The notes beneath the pieces are model-generated. The model was not told the DNA's origin. It did not search any database and worked only from the letters and a program-made list of their open reading frames with translations. From Cymodocea nodosa (lineage: Eukaryota; Streptophyta; Magnoliopsida; Alismatales; Cymodoceaceae), in NCBI GenBank assembly GCA_036874045.1, contig CM072336.1, forward strand, positions 24,751,501 to 24,815,500: DNA of 64,000 nucleotides. Direction: 5' to 3'. Position numbers and translations under genes: made by a program. Positions 1-12,235 of the stretch are shown piece by piece; position 1 is the stretch's first letter; each line of letters starts with the position of its first letter.

Positions 1-2304
1 GGACATAGGTGAAATACCCCCTTTCTTTAGTATGGTAATTATTAGCCTAAATGTTGTTGTGTCAGGCAGAATCCTCCGAACTTGCATCTGATGCAATAGC
101 TCTCCACATTCCCTCAGCTGCCCATTAGATGCATATGATGCCATGACGGTATTAAATGAAAAGCAATCAGTAAGTAAGCCAGCTCGTTGCATTTCCTGAG
201 CAACTTGTATGGCTTCATTCAGCATTCCCAAGCTTTTGTATAGATGCATCATAGTGGAATAGGAAATCTCATCAGCAAGACCATTTTGCCTCACGTCATC
301 ATATATCAGCTTAGCTTCCGATGGCATCCCAAGATTGGCATAAAGATCAAGCATTGTATTTGAGGCTATAATATCAGGACCACCTAAATCCTTCAATTGT
401 CCATACAACTCCTGTGCTTTTTGCCAGACACCCACCTTACTGTACGCTTTGATTAACGAAGTTATAGCAATCTGATTGGCCGAAAATCCAGATTCTACCA
501 TCGTTTGGAAACATTGAAAAGCCACTTCTACTTTCCCTGATTCAGCAAGTGCATTTATCAAAGACCCATAAATGACCTCATTAGGTTTGACACCTACCCT
601 CCTCATTTCAGCATAGGTTTCTAATGCCTCGGATATCATACCAGCACGAGTGTAACATGCAATAACAGCAGAAAAAGTTTCACACCGTGGCCTGAAGCCT
701 GCGTGTTGCATTTTTGCAAGGATACTCGTTGCTCTGTCCAAATAATCACCACCCGATAGCATCTGAATAATTGAATTATATGTGCACTCGTCTGGCCATG
801 TTCCAGTACTTGCCATGCCCTCGTAGAGGGAAAGAGCTTTGTCATACAACTTTCTCTTACCATATGCTTTTATCATGACATTGTACTCTGCCGTATCTCT
901 TCTATATCCAGGATTCCTACTACCATAGAAAACATTCTCAGCTTCCATCCATAGACCCTTCTCCGCATATGCATCAATGATTGCAGCATAGGTATTTGAA
1001 GAAATATCTCTACCAAAACAATGTTGCTCAAGGAAAGCATTCCCCTGTTGATGCACACCAACATCAACATACATCTTTACCACGACAGGAAGTGACTGCT
1101 CGTCCACAGGCACATTGAATCGCTCCATTTCCTCAATCGCATCCTCCACTTCTCGAACCATCTTCTTCCCACACAAAACCCCCAATACAATTCTATGAGT
1201 CACAGCATCTGGCTTAAGACCAGAGCTTCGAATATTCCTATAGTAGATCAGCATTCTTTCAGCATTCCCTTCTGCTGCATACAACGTCATCAAAATATTG
1301 AACGTCTTTGTATCAGGCAAAATCCTTCTCTCCTGCATCTTACCAAGCAAAGCCTCTGCCTCAACCAAATTCCCATGAGTACCGCAAATGTGAATCATGG
1401 TGTTAAATGTCGTCACATCAGGCGACACCCCCAGCTTCAACATCTCCGAAAACTTATCCGAAGCCTCCTTAAGCTTCCCTGCCTTCCCATACATATCAAT
1501 CAACGTATTATACGTAGCTGCAAGCCTCGGCTTCTTGACACCCTCGTCCACCACATTGGAACCCCTCTTGGAAACCGATGGTCGCCCACCAGACCTAAAT
1601 AGCTCAGTGAGAATAAAATGCTTGGGGCTGAAACTCCGCAGTTCAAGCTCATCCTCGTCCACACTCTCCTCAATCACATCCGAATCGACCTCCCCATTGC
1701 ACCACGACTCGTAGAACCTCTCCCCCACATCGAACCTCCCCGAATCCTTCAAGATCCTCAGGACAGTGTTCATGGTTACCTCGTCGGGCGACATCCCCCG
1801 TACCCTCATGTGCTTGAGCCACTGGAGCGACTCCTTCCGGAGGCCGGCCTTGGCATAGACGTCGATGAGCATGGCGTAGGTGTTGTTGGTGGGAAGGAGG
1901 CCGTCCTTCGCCATGTCGATCCAGCAGAGTCGGAGCTCGTCCCATTCGTGCGCGCGGCCGAGGGCCCGGAGGACGACGTTGTAGTGGATGGGGTTGGGAA
2001 CGTAAGCGTCCTTCCGGGATCGCAGGTCGCGGAAGAGTTCGAGGGTTTTGGTCCAGTGGGGCTGGTTTTTGAGGAGGAGGGTTAGTTCCTTTGGGGAGAG
2101 GTTGTGGACGGAGGAGGAGGAGGAGTGTTTTGTTCTCTTGGTGATTTGTTTGGGTTCTCTGTAGTGAACGAGGAGGGCGGTCTTGGTCGCCGGCGGTAGC
2201 AGGTGATGGTAGTGGAGCTTAAACCCTAGTTTCGGCGGCGGAATGGAAGCGGGGACGAGGAAATGGGGTTGCTTGTGGGAGTGAATATGGTTGGTCATCG
2301 CCAT
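1..2304 (-). CDS. Pentatricopeptide-repeat protein, At1g73710-like (C-terminus beyond the window)
   Basis: The minus strand is open without a stop from the ATG at 2304 to base 1, giving 768 codons in a single exon, as is usual for plant PPR genes. The product is a P-class PPR protein; such proteins bind organelle RNA through tandem 35-residue helical hairpins. Recognisable repeats run from about residue 70 to the edge, with phrases such as YNVMIKAYGK, GTWPDECTYNSI and NTMIHICGTHG. The order and wording match Arabidopsis At1g73710 through the KKGG segment at the edge, so about 200 C-terminal residues are probably missing. The first 60 residues are basic and rich in Ser, Pro and His, consistent with a chloroplast or mitochondrial transit peptide (inference). 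A second in-frame ATG lies two codons downstream at 2298. The insert with acidic VDEDELE between repeats is also where the Arabidopsis protein varies. RNA target unknown. Confidence 0.93.
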   Translation of the reverse strand, partial: MAMTNHIHSHKQPHFLVPASIPPPKLGFKLHYHHLLPPATKTALLVHYREPKQITKRTKHSSSSSVHNLSPKELTLLLKNQPHWTKTLELFRDLRSRKDAYVPNPIHYNVVLRALGRAHEWDELRLCWIDMAKDGLLPTNNTYAMLIDVYAKAGLRKESLQWLKHMRVRGMSPDEVTMNTVLRILKDSGRFDVGERFYESWCNGEVDSDVIEESVDEDELELRSFSPKHFILTELFRSGGRPSVSKRGSNVVDEGVKKPRLAATYNTLIDMYGKAGKLKEASDKFSEMLKLGVSPDVTTFNTMIHICGTHGNLVEAEALLGKMQERRILPDTKTFNILMTLYAAEGNAERMLIYYRNIRSSGLKPDAVTHRIVLGVLCGKKMVREVEDAIEEMERFNVPVDEQSLPVVVKMYVDVGVHQQGNAFLEQHCFGRDISSNTYAAIIDAYAEKGLWMEAENVFYGSRNPGYRRDTAEYNVMIKAYGKRKLYDKALSLYEGMASTGTWPDECTYNSIIQMLSGGDYLDRATSILAKMQHAGFRPRCETFSAVIACYTRAGMISEALETYAEMRRVGVKPNEVIYGSLINALAESGKVEVAFQCFQTMVESGFSANQIAITSLIKAYSKVGVWQKAQELYGQLKDLGGPDIIASNTMLDLYANLGMPSEAKLIYDDVRQNGLADEISYSTMMHLYKSLGMLNEAIQVAQEMQRAGLLTDCFSFNTVMASYASNGQLRECGELLHQMQVRRILPDTTTFRLIITILKKGGISPMS

Positions 2305-3221
2305 CGTGTCCCCTCTGCTGTAATGTTTTTGAATATTTATCTTACATGTCATGTCAACGTCGATGAAAAAAATTGCAATTGAAATAAATTAATGTTTGAA
2401 TATTTATTTTGACTATCAATAGATTTTAAATTTATGTATTTAAATAATAAGATGTTAACCTACAACATATTCCCAACCGTAAGCACAATATCAACGTTAA
2501 ACTCATTAACGATTATGGTAGGGTAAGTAAAAAAAATTTCAATTATCAAATGCACTTGTATAGTATATTAAAATAGCAATTTTTATATTCACAACTCTTT
2601 GTGTAACAATAGCAATTTTTATATTCATTTGGTAGAAACCATCAATATTGTTACTTTTGATCAATTAAATAATCACTAGTGGTACGTTCGGTATCTTAAG
2701 ACCCGAACAAAATTACAAAGATAATGTAAAAATGGTAATATGCGCTTGTATGGTTTTAGCAATTATGCGTATCTACAAGTTTTCTTTTGATATGGATAAT
2801 GATTTTTATTGGGTTTGGATCCAAATAATGGTTATTGTTCATTTCAAGTGAAATTACATGTATATCATTGAACTTCATAATAAATGCAAAAAATAATATT
2901 GATATTTTCAAAAAGAGATTACAATGAAAATCAAAGATATCTAATTATGCCAGCGTAATTTCCAACCGATGTCATCCATGTAACCCCATTACTTTAGGAA
3001 TAATAGAATGGAAAACTGCAAGAGGGCTGGCAATCAAACCAGGCAAAAAAAAAAAAAAACTATTGACTTCCCATACAACCTATTGAGAAATTACAAGAGT
3101 AATGTAAACTGAAAATATCCGTAAAAGGCTCAAGTATATGAACCATCTGAATAAATTGAATATTTAAACTTTCCACAACAAAATACCAAGGCCATGTAGT
3201 CGGTTCTGCATTGGGGTATCA
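2305..3221. other. Intergenic: PPR promoter side and SCAMP 3' flank
   Basis: AT-rich spacer between the PPR start and the SCAMP stop, both on the minus strand. It should hold the PPR promoter near 2305-2700 and the SCAMP 3' untranslated region near 3000-3221. A poly-A run lies at 3045-3059. I see no ORF, RNA gene or recognisable transposon in it. Confidence 0.5.
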
Positions 3222-6200
3222 TCATATGGCTGCTTTCAAGGCACCACGAGCGGCTTCTTTCTTCATCTCTGCAGCCATTCCACTCCCTCGGAAATACATA
3301 TATATTTGCTGAACCAAGAAAAAAGTTAAGGGTAGATTAATTCAACACGCTTGTAAGGAACCACTGAATTTTTGTCACAATAATAATGGAATGAGAAAGA
3401 ATGTCAGCAGTAATTTACAGTAATATAGAGAACCAGTTTATGTCAGGGTTCACTTGAAAATCAGTTCTAATGTTGTTACATCCTACTCGAAGAAGGGATG
3501 TCGCGAAGAAAGGGATCCTGTGTAAATGGTTAACTAACAATGATAGCTTATCAAATTAATCTACCTAACCAGTCTAAGTTCCTCCCACTTACAAATCCTC
3601 TAATCTGAAAAGCTTTGATACAACAGAACGTGTAAATTTGATAAGAAACGTACACCTTCAATGCGCCCATTTCATGACCAACTAATAATATTAATCTTGA
3701 CACTTAAACAAAGCACACTTGCAACAATAAATTGGCAGGCCGATGAACATATTAATAAAAATGATTTTAGCAAACAATACAAGAATTAAGAAATGGAAGA
3801 AGAAAAACAGATAAATAAAAAATCACCTGTATGACCCAAACACTTAAAAGAGACTCGATACAGAAGAATCCAAACCCCATAAAGTAGAAGATCTGCAATG
3901 ATAGAGGTAAATCCATTAATGAACCAACATTTTGAAGCTATATAATTTAAAACATGTCAGACTGAACCATTGTTGTGAAAAAGAAAGACTTCCTTCCGAC
4001 CATTTAAATGTTGTTTAAACTTTTTTCATCCCAATCCTTTTGGAAAAATGAGAAAAATGGTTTTAAAAATGACGAATTTTCCATTCAACCAGTCAATTTA
4101 CCTTTTTGAAAAAACAGCCATTTTTCCCTTTTGTGGCCATTCAAAGGCCCCTCTTATTTCCTAGATTTCATTGTTTGAATCATTTTCATTAATATAACTT
4201 CACTATTTTAATGCTTACTTTATTGTTTAGAACTTTAATTGTGCTTTCCTATATTTAGTTATGTTTTTCAAGTTAAGTATTTATTCTTGAGTGACAAATA
4301 CACCCTAAAGCAATAATTGAATTATACTTCGTTTTATTAAATTATTTTGATGATTGCCATGATTGTAAATTTGTAAATATAGTTCTAATTAATCATTTTT
4401 TATTCATGCCATTATTGTAAAAAACACCCATTTAAGTATCCATTTTTTTAAAAAAATTATTTGCAATCTATATAACATCCATTTTCAATTTTTTACAGCA
4501 TTGAATGGAACAAACTTCCCTATCAACTTGTTGGCAAATCAAATACTAACTAAAAATATTAAGCTCCACCATTCCGATGATGGGAAAATTCGTAAAGGCA
4601 ATATTTGCTACTAAACTTGTTATAAATCAATCTACCGTATATCACATAAAAGATTATTATTATCAATCACCGATAAAATGTGTTCTTATGTCAAATTCAA
4701 TATAGAAGAGATGGCATTTTCACACATGTTCAACATTTGGGTATCAATACCATAGTGAAGATAAATTCTCAAGAATGACCGATTTTGAACAAGAGGACCA
4801 ATACAGAGCAACATTTTATCACAATAGGTGCATTAAAGCACAAGCAATATTAGAATCTTAGCAAGTAAAGCAAAAAAGTTTGTCAGCAATAAACTTTTAG
4901 TAACATATAATATCTACAATATCTTCTGAACTAACAAAAAGCTACTCACCCCAACCAAAATATGATCACCGATAAGAGAGACTGCAGGCAAGATGCCACT
5001 GCAACAAAAAGACAAATAGTATAAAGACATTTGCAAATACACAAATGCACAAGCATAGTGGAATTAATGGTTAATAGCACCCAGACTTTACGACACCCAT
5101 ACATGGTGAAATTAAAGCTACAGATTTCACTGGGCCATGCAAATATAAATGGTAAGTATTTCAAATGTAGCATAACAGAACCGTTCAAAGTCCATGTAAG
5201 CATCCAGTCCAACCAAAAAAAAGCATTCATATGCAAAAGAAATTACCATTTTACAGAATGACCAAATCAATCTATGCAAATTTTGCATTGCAAAACTTAC
5301 GCTAATGACTTCCCACTGAAAACGACAGGAGGTGCCACAGCAGAGAAGATGACAAAGGCAATATGAAGCTGCAAAGAAGATACAGATTATTTACCTATTA
5401 AATAAAAAATGATCAAAGTCTAAGACAAAGAATAAATTGCCAGAAAGATGATGATAAAAGCAGCAAAGACTTACCACGTAAAATAGGAAAAACCTCCCAA
5501 ATTTCAGTGCACTATCAGTTCTGCAATACAAGCGATAGAACACCATTGAAGGATAAGCAGCAAAGTTCATAAGATGAACGATCTCAAAATAGATTATCAT
5601 CCACAGAATATCTAACAATGCGTTACTTTAGTGTCAACGCCTAAGAAATTATACCTCATGGCATTGTATAAAGGGCGATACCACAAAACATAAGCACCAG
5701 GGACTCCCGAGATAAAGTAGATAATAGCAAGAAACCAGATTTTAATACCTGGAATTAAAGTAGCTAAGTAAAAAATGCGTCTTCACATTCCAAACCCATA
5801 TAATGAGAAATAAGACATTGGTTTTTGTTTTTGTTTTTGTTTTTGTTGCTTGTCGTCAATGTTTATCATCATACAATTGCTAAAACAGCATGCATATGTA
5901 AGAAAAGAATAAAGGAAAAAAGGGAACAAATTTATATAAACCAACAAAGGACAGCATCCATACCCTCTCCTTTGATTAAAGCTGTCGTCACTGCTATGAA
6001 ATTCCAAAAAAGGCACGCAGCTAAACCTGCATGGATCAACACAAGAAACAAATTTAAAAATTTTAACAATAAAACAAATGTGTTTGACACTTTACAGGAA
6101 AAAAGGGAATTTACAACAAATACACAACAATGAAAAATAGTGTAGCTAAGTGGTCTTGCTGTAGAAATTTTAAATGCATAAAGTGATTAGACTTTTCACG

Positions 6201-9200
6201 TATAAAGATGTAAGAGGTTGCACAAATTAACTTGTCCATGAGATGCTAAATTAAAGATGCACAGGCTGCATCTGTATCTATATTGTAATCCATTTTTTAG
6301 TGCCGTATCTATACTATTATACTAATTGTACCTTTAGGAAAAAGAAGATACATACCCCCTAGCAATGATCATTAATAAAATATAATAGACTTGTAAGCTT
6401 CATTAAAAATTGTAGACAAATTCTTACTTTGAAAATGAAAGAGAGGCATGTCATTTTACAAATGTGCATTAATAATCAAAGTGATGCGCATAAACATTTA
6501 ACTGGGAGCTGAATTTAAACTTTTTTTAAAACTTCTTATTTTGAATGATCAAACAAAAACTATATATCAGTAATTACATTATACTATATTATTGTAACTT
6601 TATTATAATAATAAACATGATTTAAGATGTAGCATTAACAATATAGACCTATTGTAGATTCCCTCTTTTCCCCAAGATGTATTTTTATTTTCATGTGCAT
6701 GGGGTTTAGTACTTATGTGAAACTAGATAATACATTACTTCTGATGGTTTTTTTCTAGGGTGGTAATGAAAAAAAAATACTATTAAAAAAAGGAGAGGAA
6801 TGCAAGAGGCCAAAAGCTAGTGTAACCCAAAGGAGCAAATATAAGAAAGAATTTTCAAAGGTGAAACCAAGCCAAAGATGCAAGGGAATATTATTGAAGG
6901 AGAATATTATTAAAAAGGGGAGAGGAATAGAATGGGGCCACAAAACTAGTGTAACTCAAACGACAATATAAAGTTTACATAAGGGGAATCAAGAAGAGAT
7001 AAACAGAAAATCAAAAAACAAATAAATAGAACAGATAAAAAATTCAAATGAAACACCAAAGTATCAAATTTCAATAAAGCAATCAATGTATTTAAGGTGA
7101 TAAGGCAATCAAAACACCAAGAAGAGAATAAAAAGAGAAAATAGAAATAGAGCTTAAACATAAAAAGAGGAAGAAAGAGATGTTAAGGAACTAAAGTAGA
7201 AAATATAAGTATAAGACAGGAAAATAAAAGGTTAAAAGATGAAAAGAAACACCAAAGGTATCAAGGAGATCAAGGTAATTAAAATGATAAGGCAATTAAA
7301 GCATATCAAGATGACTTAAGGTAATCATCTAATTGAATCCAAGCATCCAATCAACAGAGGGGGAGGTGGAAGAGTTGCTAAAAGGAGTCAATGTTACTTA
7401 AAGGTGCCAACCCTACTGGACAAATAAAGAGAAGCTTGTCCTAGCTATCACCGGCAAAAGAGATGGGGATTCTGTCTAATTGTAGGTGGTGGTAAGAGAT
7501 GATTTGAGTGGCAATCACGGCTAGGGCTTGTGGTGGGGTGAATCTTAAGTTTACTCCAAGTGTTTTGGTACTATGCAATAATTGAAGAACAAAATCAGGA
7601 TTATTCACTGATGACCAAAAGATTACATATATATAAGCTTTACTAGATACCAAACATAAATGGATATCTAATAAACAAATAGGACTCTACCAACTAAATG
7701 AGGCATATACATATATAAATGATATACAACTTTAACAATAAAAGTGTTTTTCGTAATTCTTTATTGTGAATATTGCATGCTCAATCATATTTATCTTTTT
7801 AATAATGGTATTGTTTTTGCTGTGATTCAAACCTGGGACTCTTTCTCTATTCATAATAAATTGGTTCCATCTTGCAACATATTTGTGTGATCAATAGCTT
7901 TTCAAAAAAAAAAAAGGAAAGCAACTATTTCTTTCAAGAAAGTTTAGTGTGCCAAAGAAGCAATTAATAACAAAATATAACTAAGGCTTTCCTCCCTACT
8001 TTCCAACTAAGATAATTAACATGGACTTTGTAAATAAAATATTTAAACCTTCATATTAAATTCTAGGATTTAAATCATGTACTACATAAGCTAAAGAAAC
8101 TTCTAATGGCTTTTAGAATAGGATAGAAAGACATGACAATGATGGTGGTTGTAGTAAAAATACAGGGGAAAAGAATTTATACAAGAATTCTGGATAGAAA
8201 TATAGTTCCAAAGAAAAATAAATTAGAATCAATGATGTTCTTCTTTTAAATATAGTATCTTCTATGTAAAAGAACATCAAGTGAATTGCCAATGGCAAAC
8301 ACAACAAAATTTCATTAGGGTGTTCATCCAAAAAATAGTGTTATATAGGCAATACATACCAAGAAATGAGGCAAAGGCAAAATATTGCAATTTTTGTAGA
8401 TGAATGGGAATTTCATTGGCAATATCATGATGTATGATAGGGAAAAAAGCTGGCCAGTTTTTTTCCTCTATAACAATTCCAGCTGCAAAAAAAGAGATTT
8501 TTTTAACCCACCAAATAATTCATTTCTTTTTTAATTTTTTGCAGAAGAAAATTGAAGAACTAGCTTAAGGTGTCACTTGTAAAGTATCTAAGAAACCTCT
8601 TGCTGCAGCCTCTTCCCTACGTTTCAGGTCCTGCAGGCATCAACAAGATAAATGTTCAGGATCTTCTCTTGTATGCTGCTTGAATGGAAACATAAAAATA
8701 ATCATAATTTTCTGAAAAGGGAGAAAATTAATGCAAGTGCATGTCAAGTCACAATACAAATATAATTTAATTTTTTGGAGGTGGTAATATTAAGAAACAA
8801 AAGAAAGAACAAGTATCAAGGGAGTAGAAAAAAGAAGAAAAAAAAAAAAAACAAAGGAGCCCTTGAGAAGGGAACAACAGGATAGCAGTAAAGGTGTTCC
8901 ACAAATGCAATGGAGAAGAAAACTACAAAGAAATCAGAGAAAAACAGAAAAACATGCCAGGGATGACAAGCCATTTGATGACATATTGGTCCCCAACTAT
9001 TCCACAAAAGGCCCTACTACACTCCGCAACTTTATGAATTGCTACCTCCTTCCAAACACTGGGTGAGCAATCTTATCTTCTAAATACCCATTTTTTAAAC
9101 CATCTACACCAAATTGTGTCTGGTAATATCATCCAAATCCCATAATGGATCTTATTCATTCTCACTATAACTTTCCATTTCTCCCTAATCTTTCTCTTGC

Positions 9201-11156
9201 TGAGTTGGACTGACTGGATCAACAATCATGATGGCCAAAAGAGGTGCCACAAGAAAATAGCTTATAAATTTTATGGTCTATTGCAATGCTTGTACAATGT
9301 TTCTAAAGTATAGATGTGTCTCTTAAGAAAAGAGATAACAACTTCTTGTACAAATTAATGGTGGAGATCATAAAGCAATTTAGGGTAGAAAACATACAGA
9401 TTGTTACAAATAATGGAAACAACTTGAAGAAAACGGGAAACATAATATTCAATATCAAGTCTGTATTGTGTATTGGTCTAAGGAAAAGAAAGACATGTCA
9501 AGTATCAATGGAAATGGTATAAAGACACAAAAATGTCAAGTTTCAATTGAAAAACCTTGAATTTTGACATGAAAATTTAGAAAAAGTTATAAAGTATAGT
9601 ATGATACGCAAAAAAAGTAATTAAATTTAATTTTAGCCATTTTGATAATTAAAATGTTGTAGATAATATATATCACCTACAAAGATAACAATGGAGAACT
9701 TGATATTTTTATCTTAAAAGCATACATCAATTAAATGGACTTAATAGTTTGATCAGTTTCCAAATTGGAATCAAAATTTGCATAACTAAAATAAACATTC
9801 CTACATAGATTACAACTATAACTAAACATCTATAAATCAAAGATAAAATCAAAAAATAAAATAAAACCAGTAAGAAAAGATAAAGAAAATGAAAAAAATC
9901 TGAATATTATAACAAATATAAAAATCCATGGAATATGATCAAAGCTTGAATAAGAGAAATAACAAGATACAAATCAAGAAAGCTTCACAAAATGAAGTGT
10001 TGGTCCTATTGAAGAGCCTTTAATTATTCAAAGAAGATTACGAAGATCCTTAAGAGAAAATTCAATAGAGATTCAATGAAGAGGAGAGAGAAGGAAAGCT
10101 GTAGTAAGTAGCCTAATCCAAGAATGTTTCTAGCTATATCAATGATTTTTAGTTGAAATTTTAACCATAACAACAAAATTTCACTAATCCAATAGAAATT
10201 GATGAAATTTTGCTGATACAAACTGAACTCTCAATTGAAGCCTCGTTAACATTGATAATCTGGGTTTATTGATAAGGTTAGTTGGGAAACTGATCCGTAT
10301 CAGAAAAACTTCACCAATTCAAATCAACACATAATCCATGGCTGGAATAAAAGCAATGGACAAGTATCTTTTATAGTAGACATCATATATAAATATTGGG
10401 AAGGCAAGGCTAGTAGGGAAGACAATCAATATGACTAGAACGGTTACCATATTCATTTACAACCACAATGTGTTGTTGACTATTTTAGTTACATGTCTTA
10501 GTCTTTGCTCAATTATCATCTCCCATAATTTCATAGTATGACTCATTAACTTAATACCGTGATAACTAATGCAATTCTATGTATCCTTATTATTAAATAT
10601 ATGTATTAAATACAGGACACGTATTTATGGGAAAAAAATTATTTTCCCATGTAAAAAGTGTTTTTGGTACGATAGAGAACCTGTTCCCTTTTCCTCAACT
10701 CCGCTTCCTTGGCCTGAAGCTCCTTCTCCTTCTTCTTGATATCCTACGTTCAAACAACAAAAGCAATAAGCATCCACATCATCCCTTTGCTATAAAGAGA
10801 GAGAGAGAGAGAGAGTGTGTGTGTGTGTGTGCGTGTGTGTGTGAGAATTCCCACCAACCTTTGTGTTATCAAGAGGAATATCGATGGTGGCCCCATTCCG
10901 ATCGTTGTAGAAATCCGCCGGCTCTGGAGGAAGCGGAGAGAGCCGTGCGTTGGAAGCAGCCGGCACCCTGCCAGCGCCCTACGCAGCAACAGACGCAAGT
11001 AAATCACCCACACAAGAATAAAAGAAACAGCACAAAAACTCGAAGTTGGAGTCAAACGCATAGGCAGATCCGATCTAGAAAAGGGGGAACTACCTGGACG
11101 GAAAAGGGGTTGACGTCGTCCTCATCGAAAGGGTTGCGGTCGTAGCGCCCCGCCAT
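3222..11156 (-). CDS. SCAMP: Secretory carrier-associated membrane protein (SCAMP), 12 exons, 291 aa
   Basis: Four-span membrane protein of post-Golgi, secretory-vesicle and plasma-membrane trafficking. Exons on the minus strand: 11094-11156, 10859-10978, 10681-10743, 8597-8630, 8360-8482, 5964-6026, 5655-5748, 5475-5520, 5301-5368, 4950-4998, 3827-3892, 3222-3308. All introns are GT-AG and all phases close. Two NPF motifs (EH-domain binding) lie in the first 20 residues. A charged Lys/Glu coiled coil spans about residues 62-93, followed by the family signature [16 protein letters not shown]. Four hydrophobic spans fall near residues 127-151, 159-179, 195-217 and 241-265. The amphipathic loop between spans 2 and 3 ([14 protein letters not shown]) matches plant SCAMPs, as does the end [13 protein letters not shown]. 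Length is normal for plant members (about 280-290). The two largest introns (8631-10680 and 6027-8359) hold LINE fragments. Confidence 0.95.
5821..5846. repeat. (GTTTTT)n microsatellite
   Basis: About four tandem copies of GTTTTT in the SCAMP intron between exons 6 and 7, just outside the splice region. Confidence 0.85.
6745..6960 (-). mobile_element. L1-type LINE 3' tail fragments
   Basis: On the minus strand this intronic stretch ends in an A/T-rich tail after a TTACCACC motif, the same kind of end seen in the fragment at 8770-9270. Two imperfect copies, about 130 bp apart, share a block reading GGAGAGGAAT and another reading CTAGTGTAAC. No catalytic domain is present, so the assignment rests on the tail and on resemblance to the neighbouring fragment. 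The remainder of this 2.3 kb SCAMP intron (6027-8359) shows nothing I can name. Confidence 0.35.
8770..9270 (-). mobile_element. L1-type LINE 3' end in a SCAMP intron
   Basis: The minus-strand translation resembles the degraded C-terminal region that follows the L1 reverse transcriptase, for example the stretch [17 protein letters not shown]. It is followed by a pyrimidine-rich tract and a TTACCACCTCC-AAAAAA end at about 8775. It is heavily decayed and truncated at its 5' end. It lies in the intron between SCAMP exons 3 and 4 (8631-10680); the rest of that intron (about 9270-10680) is AT-rich and I recognise nothing in it. Confidence 0.4.
10796..10843. repeat. Compound (GA)n(GT)n microsatellite
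   Basis: About ten GA units (10796-10815) run directly into about fourteen GT units with one GC interruption (10816-10843). It lies 16 bases below the donor side of SCAMP exon 2, so it sits just inside intron 2. Such runs are usually length-polymorphic. Confidence 0.9.
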
Positions 11157-12235
11157 GGGAGGAAGGAGGAGCGACAAGAACCACACGTCAGAACGGAGAC
11201 ACGCTTCCCTCACCCTCGCGCGTTCAACGCCGAGCGGAAGCTTAACAGATTTTGAACGTGAGCGTATTCATCACCTTCGCTCTCAATCTGTGTGCTTCAG
11301 TCGGAAGAAAAGAATACCCGCCCGTTTGAGCAAGACCCGATCGGATCTTGCTCCGAATAAGAGAAGGCCGTATGGTTGGGGGCTGGTGCACTAGGCATTT
11401 GATTTGATTCAAATGTGGAGATACTTTAACAAGAAATTAAAGTTGTAGGAATTTATAATTAAAAATATTGTGGCTGTTCATTTTACATTTTAATATATAG
11501 ATTTAAAATTTGTAAAAAATAAAAATTATATATATAATAAAAAATCTCCTTTTACAAATATTTATTTCAAATATAATTTTCATCATCAATAAATTTTCAT
11601 TTAACATATCTAAATTATAATATAAAAATATAACACCAACAGCATTATTAATTATAAATACTTATAGCTACATTTAACCCTAGATATAATTACTTATTCC
11701 AAGGTCAAACATTGCAATTAAGCTTTTTAGAGACTTTTGGTGGTTTGCCTTACTAATCTTATCTCTACCACCCTCAATTTACTCCTACAGTCCAATGAGT
11801 AAAATTTGATTATAACTTGCATCTCTTACAACTTGAAACTTCATTGTCATAAGCACCTCTTAAATTTCTTTTAGATGACTGTCAATGCAAAAACATTCAT
11901 AACGTCAATAGTGAAAAGTACATTTTGTCATTCACTCTACTTAAGAGAAGAAATTCCAACTTCAAATACAAACAAAAATATTACTATTATTAAGAAAAAT
12001 AATTCCACTAGCAAAAAGGTCATTACAGCTTCAGTTAGCAGTTAAAAAAGAGTTTTCACTGCAATGAAAAATGGATATATGTCAACCATACAAACAAAAA
12101 TAAGCTCGATCGGAATGTCTTAGCTGTTGAGTCAATTCAAATCCACAGTACCTCCAGGAACCATGCCACAATACAATTGACAGGCAACGACACAGATTGT
12201 CTGCATATCTCATGTTGTTCTAAACATGTATTTCA
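11157..12235. other. Intergenic: SCAMP promoter and SKIP1-like 3' flank
   Basis: The first 240 bases next to the SCAMP ATG are GC-rich and probably contain its 5' untranslated region and core promoter. The stretch 11400-11700 is strongly AT-rich. 11900-12235 should include the 3' untranslated region of the SKIP1-like gene. No coding capacity or named repeat was seen. The ORF at 11155-11394 (+) is GC-rich promoter sequence without homology I recognise. Confidence 0.5.

Noticed and set aside
1195-2085. Plus-strand ORFs of 105-155 aa
   Set aside because: They are antisense shadows of the GC-rich 5' part of the PPR gene, whose minus-strand frame is open throughout and has clear homology.
4010-4520. 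Possible MITE in the SCAMP intron before exon 11
   Set aside because: Some inverted similarity (CATTCAA/TTGAATG motifs) but too weak in AT-rich DNA to call.
10627-11145. Plus-strand ORF of 172 aa
   Set aside because: It overlaps SCAMP exons 1-3 and the GA/GT microsatellite on the opposite strand; its composition reflects those.
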